Counted from the first letter of the stretch, positions 39,923-50,745 are shown. The stretch is 64,000 bases of DNA from Erythrobacter sp. SG61-1L (GCF_001305965.1 NZ_JXQC01000003.1:1541633-1605632); one strand, 5' to 3'. Numbers and translations are program-made. Notes: generated by a model from the letters alone, not told the origin.

Positions 39923-41359
39923 ATGGCTGAATTCGCGGACCAATCGAACACCGAACGGACCGCGATCACGCGCCGTACAGCCGTGGCCGGCCTGGCCGGG
40001 GCGGCGGCGCTGGCCGTGCTGCCCGGCTGTTCCGCACAGAAGGCGGGCGCCAGCGGCAAGCCCAACATCCTGTACATCATGGCCGACGACATGGGCTATG
40101 CCGACCTCTCCTGCTATGGCCGCCGCGAATACAAGACTTCGAATATCGACCGGCTGGCGGCGGAAGGCATCCGCTTCACCCACGCCTATGCCAACAGCGC
40201 AGTATGCACCGCCACGCGGGTTGGGCTGATCACCGGCCGCTACCAATATCGCATTCCGGTGGGGCTGCAGGAGCCATTGGGACCGGGCGATATCGGCCTG
40301 CCGCCGGAACATCCAACCATGCCCTCGCTGCTGCGCAAGGCCGGTTACAAGACCACACTGGTGGGCAAATGGCACATGGGCAATCTGCCCAAATACGGCC
40401 CGCTGCAAAGCGGCTATGACGAGTTCTGGGGCCTGCGCGGCGGCGGGGTAGACTATTTCCGCCACGGCTTCGGCGGCCTGAAGGATCTGTGGGACGGAGA
40501 TACGCCGATCGAGAAGGCCGGCTATATGACCGACCTGCTGGGCGACGCCGCCATCGCCGCGCTGGAGCGGCGGGCGGAAGACAAGCAGCCCTTTTTCATC
40601 TCGCTCCACTTCACTGCGCCGCACTGGCCTTGGGAAGCCAATGACGAGGCCGGAAAGGCCGAGGCGGAGCGGATTGCGAAGATTCCGGGCGGCTTCAGCC
40701 ATTACGATGGCGGCACGATGGACACTTACAAGAAGATGATGCTCTCGCTCGACGAGAATGTGGGCCGGGTGCTCATCCGCCTGAAGCAGCTTGGACTGGA
40801 CGACAATACAATAGTGGTCTTCACCAGCGACAACGGGGGGGAGCGTTTTTCCGACAACTGGCCCTTCACTGGCCGGAAGACCGAACTGCTGGAAGGCGGG
40901 TTGCGTATCCCCGCCATCGTGCGCTGGCCGGGCGTGGCCAAAGCGGGCAGCACCAGCGAGAGCGAGATCATTTCCATGGACTGGCTGCCCACATTCCTTG
41001 CCGCGGGCGGCGGGAAGCAAGATCCGGCCTTTCCCAGCGACGGGCGAGATATTCTCCCCGCGATCAGGGGGGAGACCATGCCGGAACGCACGCTGTTCTG
41101 GCGCTTCACCAACAAGGGGCAGGAAGCGGCGCTGCGCGGCAGGTGGAAATATCTCAAGATCGCCGGAAACACTTTCCTGTTCGACGTCTTTGCCGATCCG
41201 CTGGAGCGCGCAAACCTGAAGGATCGCTATCCCGCGCGGTTCGCGCAATTGCAGAGCGCCTTCGCGGAATGGAACAAGGGCATGTTGTTCGATCCCAACG
41301 CCCCCAGTTACGGCTTTACCGGCCAGCAACTGGCCGATCACTTCGGTATGGATAGCTAA
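39923..41359 (+). CDS. Exported arylsulfatase (Tat signal, formylglycine Cys)
   Basis: The 478-residue protein has a Tat-type signal (ITRRTAVAGLAG) with a possible lipobox LPGC. The sulfatase core NILYIMADDMGYADLS holds metal-binding Asp55/56. The modification motif is Cys95-T-A-T-R, fitting C-x-[PA]-x-R, with Ser/Pro less usual residues replaced. TSDNGGERFSDNWPFTGRK is the second metal site. It should hydrolyse a sulfate ester in the periplasm and needs a formylglycine-generating enzyme, which is not in the window. GGAATTAGGAAC precedes the start. Confidence 0.9.
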   Translation: MAEFADQSNTERTAITRRTAVAGLAGAAALAVLPGCSAQKAGASGKPNILYIMADDMGYADLSCYGRREYKTSNIDRLAAEGIRFTHAYANSAVCTATRVGLITGRYQYRIPVGLQEPLGPGDIGLPPEHPTMPSLLRKAGYKTTLVGKWHMGNLPKYGPLQSGYDEFWGLRGGGVDYFRHGFGGLKDLWDGDTPIEKAGYMTDLLGDAAIAALERRAEDKQPFFISLHFTAPHWPWEANDEAGKAEAERIAKIPGGFSHYDGGTMDTYKKMMLSLDENVGRVLIRLKQLGLDDNTIVVFTSDNGGERFSDNWPFTGRKTELLEGGLRIPAIVRWPGVAKAGSTSESEIISMDWLPTFLAAGGGKQDPAFPSDGRDILPAIRGETMPERTLFWRFTNKGQEAALRGRWKYLKIAGNTFLFDVFADPLERANLKDRYPARFAQLQSAFAEWNKGMLFDPNAPSYGFTGQQLADHFGMDS

Positions 41360-41392
41360 GAGCGATCAGGCCCAGCCGTGCGCATTCGGTTT

Positions 41393-41411
41393 GGCCCCCT
41401 GCAAGGGGGCC
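41393..41411. terminator. GC hairpin after sulfatase gene
   Basis: GGCCCCCT and AGGGGGCC form an 8-base perfect stem with loop GCA, 34 bases after the sulfatase stop. No T-run follows on either strand, so termination strength is doubtful. Confidence 0.4.
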
Positions 41412-41492
41412 AGGGGGCGGGCCAGGAGGGGAGTTGCGATGCGATCATATCCTGTCGCCGCAACTCGCCCGCCCCCGGCTTCTTTTGCGGCC

Positions 41493-42878
41493 TTACTGGC
41501 GGGATGCTGCCCGGGGGCCGAATGCAGGCGCGAAGATGCCCAGCGCCACGATCAGCACTGCCACCGCGACTGCCATGAAAGCTATCAACGTCATGATCGT
41601 CTCCAGCGGCAGCATCATGCGCAGCGCGGCCGCCCCCGCGAAAGGCGCCAGCACGATGCCCGCGACGCGGCCCCAGCCCCCTGCCCAGCCGATCCCGCTT
41701 GAACGCATTTCAGGCGGATAGCTGAGCGTGGCGAGATTGTTGATGCCCGTCTGTCCGCCCACCTGCGTGAAGTTCCACACGATCAGCGCGCCAAGGAATA
41801 TCCCGCTGCTGAACGGCACCTGCCCCAGCAGGAACAGGGCGACTGCCTCGACCAGGAAGAAGGCCGCGATCAGCCAGTAGGGATTCACCCGGTCCATCAG
41901 GAAGCCCATGATCAGCGTGCCGGTGGCTCCGCCGATGAACGAAATCATCGCGGACACGGCGAATTCCTGAATCGGAATGCCGCCCAGTTCCTGGAAGAAG
42001 GTGGCCATCCAGTTGGTCAGCAGCGCGATATTGCCGAGCGAGATGAAGCACGCGACCCACAGGATCATAGTCTGCAGGAAATAGGGCTTGTGCAGCAGGG
42101 CCAAGGGCCCGGCGCCGCTCTTCTCGCGAGGCGGCCTGTTGCCATATTGGAAAGTCGATCCAGCAGAAATCGGCGCACTCGCATCGAGGAGCTTGATCGT
42201 GGCCGGGATCTTCGGATCCTGCGGATTGCGGGCCAGGCGGAAAGCAAGCGATTCCGGGATCAGCATCAGCACTGGTACCGCCACGAAGCCGAGCACGCCG
42301 CCGACCCAGAAACCGATCTGCCAGCCATAGAGATCGAGCAGCCATGCCGCGATCACCCCACTGGCGGCATTGCCGGCGGAAAACAGCACCAGCGCCATGG
42401 CCATGAAGCCAGCACGCCAGCGCCGCGGCGTCATTTCCGAAAGCAGTGCCAGGCCGATGGGCAGCATCGCGGAAAAGAAGATGCCCGATACGCCGCGCAA
42501 CACCGCCATCTGCGTGACCGTCTGGGCATAGGCGCCCATGATCGAGAGCACGCCGAAGCACAGGGCGCACAGGCCCAGCACCGGGCGCCGCCCCACCTTG
42601 TCGGCCAGCGGCGGCATCAGGAACGCGCCCACGGCCATGCCGACATAGGTCCAGAAGATCACCACATCCATGTCGGCCGGCTTGGCATCCAGCCCATGCG
42701 CGATGGCAGGCAGGATCTTGCCAAAGAAATACATGTCGAAACCGTCGATGAAGAGGACCAGCGAACAGACGACGAGCATCATCACTTCGCGGCCGCCGAT
42801 CCGGCGCCCGTCAATAAAGGCCTCTACGTCGAAACGCTCCCCCTGCGCACCGAGAGTCTCGGCGGTGCTGCTGGCCAT
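41493..42878 (-). CDS. MFS transporter (aromatic acid:H+ symporter type)
   Basis: The 461-residue protein has twelve predicted helices. It has the AAHS signatures LVLFIDGFDMYFFGKILPAIA in TM1, a loop motif ADKVGRRPVLGL between TM2 and TM3, and PESLAFRLARNPQDPKI in the central loop. AAHS members import benzoate-type acids such as vanillate or protocatechuate, in line with a LigE-like enzyme elsewhere in the window. Start MASSTAETLG was chosen over an ATG 81 bases upstream with non-conserved sequence. Confidence 0.88.
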   Translation of the reverse strand: MASSTAETLGAQGERFDVEAFIDGRRIGGREVMMLVVCSLVLFIDGFDMYFFGKILPAIAHGLDAKPADMDVVIFWTYVGMAVGAFLMPPLADKVGRRPVLGLCALCFGVLSIMGAYAQTVTQMAVLRGVSGIFFSAMLPIGLALLSEMTPRRWRAGFMAMALVLFSAGNAASGVIAAWLLDLYGWQIGFWVGGVLGFVAVPVLMLIPESLAFRLARNPQDPKIPATIKLLDASAPISAGSTFQYGNRPPREKSGAGPLALLHKPYFLQTMILWVACFISLGNIALLTNWMATFFQELGGIPIQEFAVSAMISFIGGATGTLIMGFLMDRVNPYWLIAAFFLVEAVALFLLGQVPFSSGIFLGALIVWNFTQVGGQTGINNLATLSYPPEMRSSGIGWAGGWGRVAGIVLAPFAGAAALRMMLPLETIMTLIAFMAVAVAVLIVALGIFAPAFGPRAASRQ

Positions 42879-43004
42879 CAGGCTGATCTCCCAGATTTCG
42901 CGAATTTTTTTCGCGATTTGCTTTGGCGGGAGAGTGGCCGTGCCACAGATGCTCGTCAATCAGAGTTTGGTATCGGAGATGTGCCGCGCCGATGCGCCGC
43001 ACTG

Positions 43005-44831
43005 TCAAGCGGCTTGCTGGACCTTGTTGCGCCCGGCATCCTTGGCTTCATACAATGCGGCATCGACGCGGGCGAGCAGGCTGTTTGCATCGTCGCCCTC
43101 GCGCCACAATGCATATCCGATGCTGGCCGTGACGCGCGGCAGCCCGCCTTCGGCGCTTTCCTGCTCGATTGCGTGACGCAGCCGTTCTGCCGCCGCCTGT
43201 GCCTCATCCAAGCCGGCGCCGGGCAACAGCCAGACGAATTCTTCCCCGCCCATGCGCCCGATCAGGTCGCTTGCCCGGGCCTGCGCGCGGGCAATATCGG
43301 CAATGCGCACCAGCACATCGTCACCGGTCTGGTGGCCGCTGGTATCGTTGACCCGCTTGAAATGGTCGATGTCGAACAGGATCAGCGCGGTCGGCCTGCC
43401 GTCCTGTTCGGACCGGCGGATGCACTTCTGCAATTGCGTGATTGTGCGGCGACGATTGGCAAGGCCGGTCAACGGATCGGTGTGAGCCAGATATTGCGCC
43501 TCCGCCGCCAGGCGCATGGCGCGCGTGCGTTCCTTGTCCAGCGCTTCCTGCCGCTGGTAATGTTCAGTCACGTCCATCACCACGCCGAACATGCAAGCCA
43601 GTTCTCCGTCATCGGTGAACTGGTTGGTGGCATACATCTTGAGGATGCGCTCGTCGCCATTGGGCGGGCAGATGCGGTATTCGAAGCTGTAGCGCGCGCG
43701 GTCGCGGGCGTGATGGGCAAGCTGCCCGAACAGTTCGGCCCCGCCATCGGGCAGCATGGACGTAAGGTCGCCCGGATCGCGCCCAAGAGTCGGGTCCAGC
43801 CCGTTGATGAGATACATCTGGCGCGACCAGTCCTGCTCGCCAGTGCGCGGATCGTAACGCCAGCGCCCGATCCGCGCGACTTCCTCCGCCATGTTGAGCA
43901 TCAGGAGGTTCTCGCGCATGCGCGAATTGCGCGCCTTCAGCCGCAGGGCCAGCCGTTCATTGTCGAGCAGCAGTGCCGCCAGCGGCAGCGAAGTGGCCAT
44001 CATCAACAGCATCACGAGTTGCAGGACGATCCCCGCCTCGAACGGCGTGAATTCCAGATAGGCCGCAGACGGCGTATGCCCACCGATAGAGCGAAGCGTT
44101 CCGGCCAGTCCGAACACGAAAGTGCCCAGCGAGGCGCCGATCTGGCCATAGCGGGTGACGATCAGGACAAGCGCAGAGACCACCACGGCAATCAGCGATA
44201 CATGGCTGTAACCCAGCGCCAGCCACGAAAGGACGAACAGGGTGATCATCGAGATCACCAGCCACAACGGCAGGCGTTCGGCCGTGATCGACTTGTCGTC
44301 GCGCCGCCTGCTCAACAGGTCGTGCAGATAAAGCAGGATCGGCGCGCCGACCGTTGTGCCGAGCGTGGTGGTGAGAATCCACCAGACGAACTGTATCACT
44401 TCCTGATGTGGCCGGAACGGAAGGGAAATGATCCCGCTGGAAAGCGAACCGACGACCACGCCAAGAAACAGCAGCGTCATGTCGCGCAGCCGCAAGGCTT
44501 CCAGCTTGCGCCGTCCGATGATCTGGTGGGCTATCGCCACGATCACGATCGGCTCGACCAGATTGGCGACGATATAGCCGAGCGAATCGCCAAAACCCAC
44601 GCCGACCACAAAATTGAAGATCAGATTGGCGACCGCCAGTATGGCGATCAGCGGCAGGCGTTGTCCGGGCTTGGAGACATAAAGCGCGGAAACGGCAATC
44701 GCGCTGGGCAGCCACAGCACCAACACCGCCCCACCCTGATCGCGCAGCGACACGGATGCAATCGCGCAGACCAGCCACGCAATCGCTGCCTTTGCCGCAA
44801 ACAGCCAGTTTCTGGCGATCTTGCTGTCCAA
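43005..44831 (-). CDS. Diguanylate cyclase with MASE1 and PAS domains (TTG start)
   Basis: The 608-residue protein has an N-terminal MASE1 membrane sensor (about eight helices, residues 10-300), a PAS domain (about 330-430; RIGRWRYDPRTGEQDWSR) and a GGDEF domain with LTGLANRR and the active site RMGGEEFVWLLPG. It should make cyclic di-GMP. I place the start at TTG because GAGGAGG lies six bases upstream; the nearest upstream ATG would add 40 basic, non-family residues. No EAL domain is present. Confidence 0.88.
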   Translation of the reverse strand: MDSKIARNWLFAAKAAIAWLVCAIASVSLRDQGGAVLVLWLPSAIAVSALYVSKPGQRLPLIAILAVANLIFNFVVGVGFGDSLGYIVANLVEPIVIVAIAHQIIGRRKLEALRLRDMTLLFLGVVVGSLSSGIISLPFRPHQEVIQFVWWILTTTLGTTVGAPILLYLHDLLSRRRDDKSITAERLPLWLVISMITLFVLSWLALGYSHVSLIAVVVSALVLIVTRYGQIGASLGTFVFGLAGTLRSIGGHTPSAAYLEFTPFEAGIVLQLVMLLMMATSLPLAALLLDNERLALRLKARNSRMRENLLMLNMAEEVARIGRWRYDPRTGEQDWSRQMYLINGLDPTLGRDPGDLTSMLPDGGAELFGQLAHHARDRARYSFEYRICPPNGDERILKMYATNQFTDDGELACMFGVVMDVTEHYQRQEALDKERTRAMRLAAEAQYLAHTDPLTGLANRRRTITQLQKCIRRSEQDGRPTALILFDIDHFKRVNDTSGHQTGDDVLVRIADIARAQARASDLIGRMGGEEFVWLLPGAGLDEAQAAAERLRHAIEQESAEGGLPRVTASIGYALWREGDDANSLLARVDAALYEAKDAGRNKVQQAA

Positions 44832-44916
44832 AACCCGCCTCCTCAATCTGCAAGATATAGAGGCGATGAGTGAAGCTATGGTAAATCGCGCGGCTACGGT
44901 TTGCCGCGCCTCACAT

Positions 44917-44948
44917 GAAACGGGCCCCGCACCGAAGCACGGAGCCCG
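44917..44948 (-). terminator. Intrinsic terminator of DAHP synthase gene
   Basis: Read on the minus strand, CGGGCTCCGTGC and GTGCGGGGCCCG form a 12-pair stem with G-U pairs around a TTCG tetraloop, followed by TTTC. It lies about 30 bases after the DAHP synthase stop. Confidence 0.65.
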
Positions 44949-44977
44949 CAATCATTCCCGAAGACCGGGCCGCCGCG

Positions 44978-46351
44978 TCAGGCGGCGTCGGCGTGGCGCT
45001 GCTGCGCTTCGAGATTGAGCATCTCGGCCAGCAGGAACGCCAGTTCCAGCGACTGCGCGGCATTGAGGCGCGGGTCGCAATGGGTGTGATAGCGATCGGC
45101 CAGACGTTCGTCGGTAATCGCAACGGCGCCGCCGGTGCATTCGGTCACGTCCTGACCGGTCATTTCGACATGGATACCACCCGCATGGGTTCCTTCGGCG
45201 CGGTGGACGGCGAAGAAGCCCTTCACTTCCGACAGGATGCGGTCGAACGGGCGGGTCTTGTAGCCGCTTTCCGCCTTCACGACATTGCCGTGCATCGGAT
45301 CGCAGCTCCACACCACCGGATGGCCTTCGCGCTTCACCGCGCGCACCAGCTTGGGCAGACCGGCTTCCACCTTGTCGTGGCCGTAACGGCTGATCAGCGT
45401 CATGCGGCCGGCCTCGCGGCCGGGGTTGAGCGTGTCGAGCATGCGCAGCAGCGCGTCCGGCTCAAGGCTGGGGCCGCACTTCATGCCGATGGGGTTCTGC
45501 ACCCCGCGCAGGAACTCGACATGGGCGGAACCGTCGAACCGGGTACGGTCGCCGATCCACAGCATGTGCGCGCTGGTATCGTACCAGTCGCCGGTGAGCG
45601 AATCCTGCCGGGTCAGCGCCTGCTCATAGGGAAGCAGCAGCGCCTCGTGGCTGGTGTAGAAGCTCGCGCTCTTCAGCTGCGGCGCATTTTCCGGATCGAT
45701 CCCGCAGGCTTCCATGAAGTCCAGCGCCTCGCCGATACGGTCGGCAATGTCGCGGAACTTGTCGGCCCAGGGGCTGCGGCCCATGAAATCCAGCGTCCAT
45801 TTGTGAACCTGGCGCAGGTTCGCATAGCCGCCGCCCGCAAAGGCGCGCAGCAGGTTCAGCGTCGCAGCCGACTGGCTGTAGGCGCGGATCATCCGCTCCG
45901 GATCGTTGCGGCGCTGGGCATCCTCGAAGTCGATGCCATTGATGATGTCGCCGAAATAGCTCGGCAGTTCCTTGCCGCCGATCGTCTCGGTCGCGGCACT
46001 GCGCGGCTTGGCGAACTGGCCGGCCATGCGGCCCACCTTCACCACCGGCTGCTTGCTGGCAAAAGTCAGCACAGCAGCCATCTGCAGCAGCACGCGGAAC
46101 GTGTCGCGAATGTTGTTCGGATGGAACTCGGCAAAGCTTTCGGCGCAGTCACCGCCCTGCAGCAGGAAACCGCGGCCATGGACCACTTCGGCCAGTTCGG
46201 CCTTGAGAGCGCGCGCCTCGCCCGCAAAGACGAGCGGCGGATAAGCCGACAGCGTATCCACTGCCACATCCAGCGCTTTTTCGTCTTCATAGACCGGAAG
46301 GTGCTTCGCTTCGAAGTTCTTCCAGCCCTCGGGGGTCCAGCTCTTAGCCAC
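44978..46351 (-). CDS. Class II 3-deoxy-7-phosphoheptulonate (DAHP) synthase
   Basis: The 457-residue protein has class II (plant-type) signatures: [15 protein letters not shown] (about 62-76), [27 protein letters not shown] and the late WSCDPMHGN and [18 protein letters not shown]. It condenses phosphoenolpyruvate and erythrose 4-phosphate, the first shikimate step. Length equals the family norm. It stands alone in its transcription unit with a terminator after it. Confidence 0.95.
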   Translation of the reverse strand: MAKSWTPEGWKNFEAKHLPVYEDEKALDVAVDTLSAYPPLVFAGEARALKAELAEVVHGRGFLLQGGDCAESFAEFHPNNIRDTFRVLLQMAAVLTFASKQPVVKVGRMAGQFAKPRSAATETIGGKELPSYFGDIINGIDFEDAQRRNDPERMIRAYSQSAATLNLLRAFAGGGYANLRQVHKWTLDFMGRSPWADKFRDIADRIGEALDFMEACGIDPENAPQLKSASFYTSHEALLLPYEQALTRQDSLTGDWYDTSAHMLWIGDRTRFDGSAHVEFLRGVQNPIGMKCGPSLEPDALLRMLDTLNPGREAGRMTLISRYGHDKVEAGLPKLVRAVKREGHPVVWSCDPMHGNVVKAESGYKTRPFDRILSEVKGFFAVHRAEGTHAGGIHVEMTGQDVTECTGGAVAITDERLADRYHTHCDPRLNAAQSLELAFLLAEMLNLEAQQRHADAA

Positions 46352-46451
46352 TTTTCATCTCTGCCTGTTATGGGAAGGCGGCGCAAATAGGCGCTCGCGC
46401 GCCAGATTGCAAAGGTTACACTCTCAACTACTCTGATCGATTATTTCGATC

Positions 46452-49400
46452 TCACGGCGCAGCGGGATTTGCGGCGGCCGAAGTGCCCGCCCCCGCGCCC
46501 TTTCGCGGGGCCGAACGGGCCAGCTGCTGCCCCTGCGGGATCACCGCAACGCGCATGCCCTGGCCGGTGGGAAGAAAATGCGCAGCCAGTTCCTTCATCC
46601 GTTCCGGCGTGGTCACAGTGAAATCGTCAAACAGCGATCCGACCGTGGCGATCCGTTCCGGCTGGATCGAGGCGCCCTCAACCAGATTCATCCAGATGCC
46701 ATGCGCGGAAAGCGCGCGCGTCAGCTGCTGCAGGATCGGTTCCGTCACGCGCACGATCTCATCCTGATCCGGCCCGTTCTTCGCAAGGTCGGCTGCGATC
46801 TGGTCTGCCACGGCGAAGAATTCCGGCACCATTTCCGGCTTGAGCTGCGCCAGCGCGATGAAGCGTCCGCCACTTTCGATATCGGTCGGCCAGCTGGCCA
46901 TGACAAAGGGTGTGTAGCTTGCCCCCGCCTTCTCGCGCATCGCATCGAGCAGGCGGTTATTGTAGATGTCGCCCAGCACCGTCAGTTCGCGCGAAACCGG
47001 CACGCCCTTCACCCCGCCACCCAGCGGCCAGGCGACCACGGCGGCGGCCTGATCGGCCTCGCCGTTGTGATGCAGCACCACCGGTTCGGCCGGCACGGGC
47101 GAGAAGGACACGCCGCGCGCCAGTGCCTCGGGCGGAATTGGGGCGCGCGACGGCAGGGCACCGAATGTGCGGGCCAGTTCCGCCTCGGTCGCGGCCGGAT
47201 CGATGTCACCGAACACCATCACCTCAACCGGCCCCTGCCGCAGCAGCGGCTCCCAAACCCGGCGGAAGCCATCCGCTGTCGCCAGATTGAGCTGAGCTGG
47301 AGTCGGCGTGGCAAAGCGGGCATCGCGATTATCGAGAATCCAGTCCAGATCGCGGTTCATCACGCTCATCGGATCGGCATTGAGGCTGTCATAGCCGAGC
47401 TGGCCGATCGCTTTTGCCCGGTCGAAGGCAGGCGTATCCCAGCGCGGAAGGGCGAGTTTGGCCGCGAACAGCCACAGTTGATCCGCCAGATCTTCCTGCC
47501 TCGTCTGCGCCTCGAACTGGAAGGCCCCATTGTCGATGGAGAAATCGAAGCCCAGCTTGCGGCCCGAGGCAATGGCGTCGAGCTGCGAAGCGCCAAGCGG
47601 CCCCATGCCCGAAGCCACGAGGGCGGACTGCCCAAGGCTGATATAGGGTGCATCTTCGGCGGCAAAGGCGCGGTAACCGCTGCCGAAGCGAACGCGCACC
47701 GTGATCCGGCCAGGCTCGTTATCGGTCCGCCAGATCAGCGCGTGGACGCCATTGGCGTAATCGAGCTGTTCGATCTCGCGCACGCCGATCTGGTGGCGCG
47801 CGACAGGCTGAGCAAGCGCGCCGATGACGGGCATATCCGCAAAGCTGAGCGCGCCGGCTGAAACGCGCGCGCCATTATCGGCCGCCACCGGCTCCAGCAG
47901 GGCGTCGCGCAATTGCGCTTCGGTCGCGTCACCGGCCTTGGGCGTCAACATGATCGCGCGGGTCACTGTGCCCTGGAACAGCTTCCTGGTATGCTCGAAC
48001 ACTGCTTCGGGAGTGAAACGGTCCCTCATGGCGCGCAGGACGGTCAGGAAGGTCTCGGGCGATGCAACCGATTCCCTGATGTCGACCGCGCTGACCAGAT
48101 CGTCCGCCAATTGCGAGCCGGGCTGATTGACGCGCTGATCGAACATATCGGCAAAACTGACGTCGATCTCGGAAAGCTCGCGGGCGATCTCTTCTTCGCT
48201 CGGCGGCGTTTCCAGCGCATCGGCAATCACCGCGCGCACATCGTTCAGCGCGCCTTTCCAGTCATCGCCGATGGGCGTCACATTGATGAAGGTCACATTG
48301 GCGGACCGGCTCATTTCCCGCCGTTCCACGCTGGCAAGCACGAAGCTGCCGCCGGCGCGGGACCGCTCCATAAGCCGGCGATTGACAATCTGTTCGGCCA
48401 CCCGGTCGATCATCAGCCCGCGGTTATATTCCAGATTGTCGATCGGCTTGCCCCAGGGGCGCAGCAAAGCAACGATAATGCCGCGCGGCAGATCAGGCTC
48501 CACCAGCACCTTCGTCTCGCCGAGCGGGCTGTCCAGCCCGGCCACTTCCGGCGCCCCTGCGGGGGCGACCGGCTTGCCGAAATCGGGCGCCTTTGCCGGC
48601 GCGCCCTTGCCCTTCCAATCCGAATAATATTGCTCGATCAACTCGGCGAAGCGGTTGGGATCACCATCGCCGACAATCACGATGGTGGTGTTTTCCGGGC
48701 GATACCAGCGATCGTGAAACCCCCGGAGCGAGGCACTGGTGGCCGCCTGCAAGGTAGCCTCCGTACCCGACGGCGCCCGGTTGGCGAGCAACTGCCCCTT
48801 GTAGAACAGCGCGCTCGACGCGTCGGAGAAGCGCTTGCCCGGCCCGCCATTCTCGCGGTTTTCCGCCAGCACGATCGGCAGCTCGGCAGCGATGTTCGCA
48901 TCGCTCAGCAGCGGTTCGCGGATCATGCCGGACAGCAGCTTCATGCTCTCATCCAGCTTGGCGTCCGTCGCATCGGGCAGGTCCAGCTGATAAGCCGTTT
49001 GTGTGGGCGACGTGATAGCGTTGGTGTCCGAGCCCAGCCTCGCCCCCAGCCTCTGCCAGGTGGGAATGGCCTGCCCGTTGGCCAGATATTTGGATTCGCG
49101 GAACGTCAAATGCTCGATCAGATGGGCAAAGCCACGCTCTCCATCCTGTTCGTTGAGCGAACCGGCATCGATGCGAACCCGGATCGAGACCTGCTGGCCC
49201 GGTACGAGATTGCGACGCACTGCGTAGCGCAGGCCATTGGGCAGTTCGCCGAACAGCCAATCCTTGTCATGCGGAATGTCGCCGCCGCGATAGATCCACG
49301 GATCATCGGGGTTGAGCGAGGCCGGAGGCAGCGGCGCGGTGGCCGATGGCACAAATACAGATGAAGCATCATCCCGCGCCTGGACGGCGGGCGTGGCCGC

Positions 49401-49457
49401 AACAAGCAAGGCAAGAAACGGTGCGAGCAGCCGAACGGCGCGCGAATGGATCTTCAT
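46452..49457 (-). CDS. Periplasmic M16 zinc metalloprotease (tandem type)
   Basis: The 1001-residue protein has a signal peptide (LLAPFLALLVAATPAVQA). Its inverted zinc motif H112-L-I-E-H116 in GFAHLIEHLTFRESKY is followed about 80 residues later by the downstream glutamate region (LAENRENGGPGKRFSDASSA). Four M16 half-domains follow, so both peptidase and non-catalytic units are in one chain, as in PqqL-like enzymes. Start MKIHSRAVRL gives a proper signal peptide; an ATG 54 bases earlier would bury it. Confidence 0.88.
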   Translation of the reverse strand: MKIHSRAVRLLAPFLALLVAATPAVQARDDASSVFVPSATAPLPPASLNPDDPWIYRGGDIPHDKDWLFGELPNGLRYAVRRNLVPGQQVSIRVRIDAGSLNEQDGERGFAHLIEHLTFRESKYLANGQAIPTWQRLGARLGSDTNAITSPTQTAYQLDLPDATDAKLDESMKLLSGMIREPLLSDANIAAELPIVLAENRENGGPGKRFSDASSALFYKGQLLANRAPSGTEATLQAATSASLRGFHDRWYRPENTTIVIVGDGDPNRFAELIEQYYSDWKGKGAPAKAPDFGKPVAPAGAPEVAGLDSPLGETKVLVEPDLPRGIIVALLRPWGKPIDNLEYNRGLMIDRVAEQIVNRRLMERSRAGGSFVLASVERREMSRSANVTFINVTPIGDDWKGALNDVRAVIADALETPPSEEEIARELSEIDVSFADMFDQRVNQPGSQLADDLVSAVDIRESVASPETFLTVLRAMRDRFTPEAVFEHTRKLFQGTVTRAIMLTPKAGDATEAQLRDALLEPVAADNGARVSAGALSFADMPVIGALAQPVARHQIGVREIEQLDYANGVHALIWRTDNEPGRITVRVRFGSGYRAFAAEDAPYISLGQSALVASGMGPLGASQLDAIASGRKLGFDFSIDNGAFQFEAQTRQEDLADQLWLFAAKLALPRWDTPAFDRAKAIGQLGYDSLNADPMSVMNRDLDWILDNRDARFATPTPAQLNLATADGFRRVWEPLLRQGPVEVMVFGDIDPAATEAELARTFGALPSRAPIPPEALARGVSFSPVPAEPVVLHHNGEADQAAAVVAWPLGGGVKGVPVSRELTVLGDIYNNRLLDAMREKAGASYTPFVMASWPTDIESGGRFIALAQLKPEMVPEFFAVADQIAADLAKNGPDQDEIVRVTEPILQQLTRALSAHGIWMNLVEGASIQPERIATVGSLFDDFTVTTPERMKELAAHFLPTGQGMRVAVIPQGQQLARSAPRKGAGAGTSAAANPAAP

Positions 49458-49555
49458 GGGCGCACTAATAGGGGCCGAGGGCATGAAGGGATAGTGAATG
49501 ACGCGAAACAAGCTCTACCTTGTCGGACAGCCGCCCCGCGCCTAAATCCCTGACC

Positions 49556-50131
49556 ATGTATATCGAGACAGAAACCACGCCCAACCCCGCGACGCTCAAA
49601 TTCCTGCCCGGACAGGCCGTGATGGCCAGCGGCACACGGGAATTCACTTCGCCGGAAGCTGCGGAAGCATCCCCGCTGGCCGATGCGCTGTTCGGCACGG
49701 GCGAAGTCGTCAACGTCCTGTTCGGGCGGGACTTCGTTTCCGTAACTGCCGCACCCGGCGCAGACTGGTCCGCGCTCAAGCCGCAGGTGGTGGCGATCCT
49801 GCTCGATCATTTCATCAGCCAGGCTCCCCTGTTCCATGCAGGCACCGCGGCCGACATCGCCGTACCGCCGGAAGAAGAGGACATGGGCGACGATCCGGCC
49901 GATGCCGACATCGTGGCGCAGATTCGCGAGTTGATCGAAACCCGCGTTCGCCCTGCCGTTGCCGGCGACGGGGGCGACATCCAGTATCGCGGATTTCGCG
50001 AAGGCGTGGTCTATCTGACCATGCAGGGCGCCTGTTCTGGCTGCCCCTCTTCCACGGCCACGCTCAAGCACGGGATCGAAGGCCTGCTGAAGCACTACGT
50101 GCCCGAAGTCACCGAAGTGCGCGCCGCCTGA
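49556..50131 (+). CDS. nfuA: NfuA-like iron-sulfur carrier
   Basis: The 191-residue protein has an Nfu N-domain ([19 protein letters not shown]) and a C-terminal NifU domain with C160-x-x-C163 (GACSGCPSS), which holds a transferable 4Fe-4S cluster. It delivers clusters to target enzymes; MiaB, encoded about 3.6 kb downstream, is one such client in other bacteria. It is followed after one base by the nitroreductase gene and probably co-transcribed with it, tsaB and rimI. Confidence 0.93.
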   Translation: MYIETETTPNPATLKFLPGQAVMASGTREFTSPEAAEASPLADALFGTGEVVNVLFGRDFVSVTAAPGADWSALKPQVVAILLDHFISQAPLFHAGTAADIAVPPEEEDMGDDPADADIVAQIRELIETRVRPAVAGDGGDIQYRGFREGVVYLTMQGACSGCPSSTATLKHGIEGLLKHYVPEVTEVRAA

Positions 50132-50132
50132 C

Positions 50133-50726
50133 ATGGCCGAGCCTCTTTCGAACGCCGCGCTCGACCAGCTGTTCCGCACTGCGCGGACCTATAATGGCTA
50201 TCTCGACAAGCCAGTCAGCACCGAGCAGCTTCATGAGATCTGGGATCTGGTGAAGATGGGGCCGACTTCGGCCAACCAGCTTCCTGCGCGCATGATCTGG
50301 CTCACCACGCCCGAAGCAAAGGAAAGGCTGGCGAAGCATGCAGGCGGCACCAATGGTGACAAGATTCGCAAGGCGCCGGTCAGCGTGATCATCGCCATGG
50401 ACGTGGATTTCCACGAGCAATTGCCTTGGCTCTTCCCCCATGCCGACGCGAAAAGCTGGTTCGAAGGAAACGAAACGGCCCGCGAACTTTCCGCCCTGCG
50501 CAATTCGACTCTGCAGGGCGCCTATTTCATCCTCGCCGCGCGCGCTTTGGGGCTGGATACCGGCCCCATGTCGGGCTTCGACAATGCGGCGGTAGATGCG
50601 GAATTCTTCGCCGATCAGCCGCGCTGGAAGTCCAATTTCATCTCGACACTGGGCTATGGCGATCCCTCCACGATCTTCCCCCGCAGCCCGCGGCCTGATT
50701 TCGAGGTCTTCAATCGCGTGCTGTGA
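50133..50726 (+). CDS. Nitroreductase-family protein (RutE/HadB-like)
   Basis: The 197-residue protein matches the malonic-semialdehyde-reductase group: [34 protein letters not shown], and [18 protein letters not shown]. It is FMN-dependent with NAD(P)H. No rut pyrimidine genes accompany it, so the physiological substrate is uncertain. Its start lies one base after the nfuA stop. Confidence 0.88.
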   Translation: MAEPLSNAALDQLFRTARTYNGYLDKPVSTEQLHEIWDLVKMGPTSANQLPARMIWLTTPEAKERLAKHAGGTNGDKIRKAPVSVIIAMDVDFHEQLPWLFPHADAKSWFEGNETARELSALRNSTLQGAYFILAARALGLDTGPMSGFDNAAVDAEFFADQPRWKSNFISTLGYGDPSTIFPRSPRPDFEVFNRVL

Positions 50727-50745
50727 CGCGCTAGCGCTAAGCGCA

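Noticed and set aside
42090-44873. Plus-strand open frame of more than 900 codons across the MFS and GGDEF genes
   Set aside because: Low-complexity, His/Gln/Arg-rich translation lying antisense to two complete, recognisable genes.
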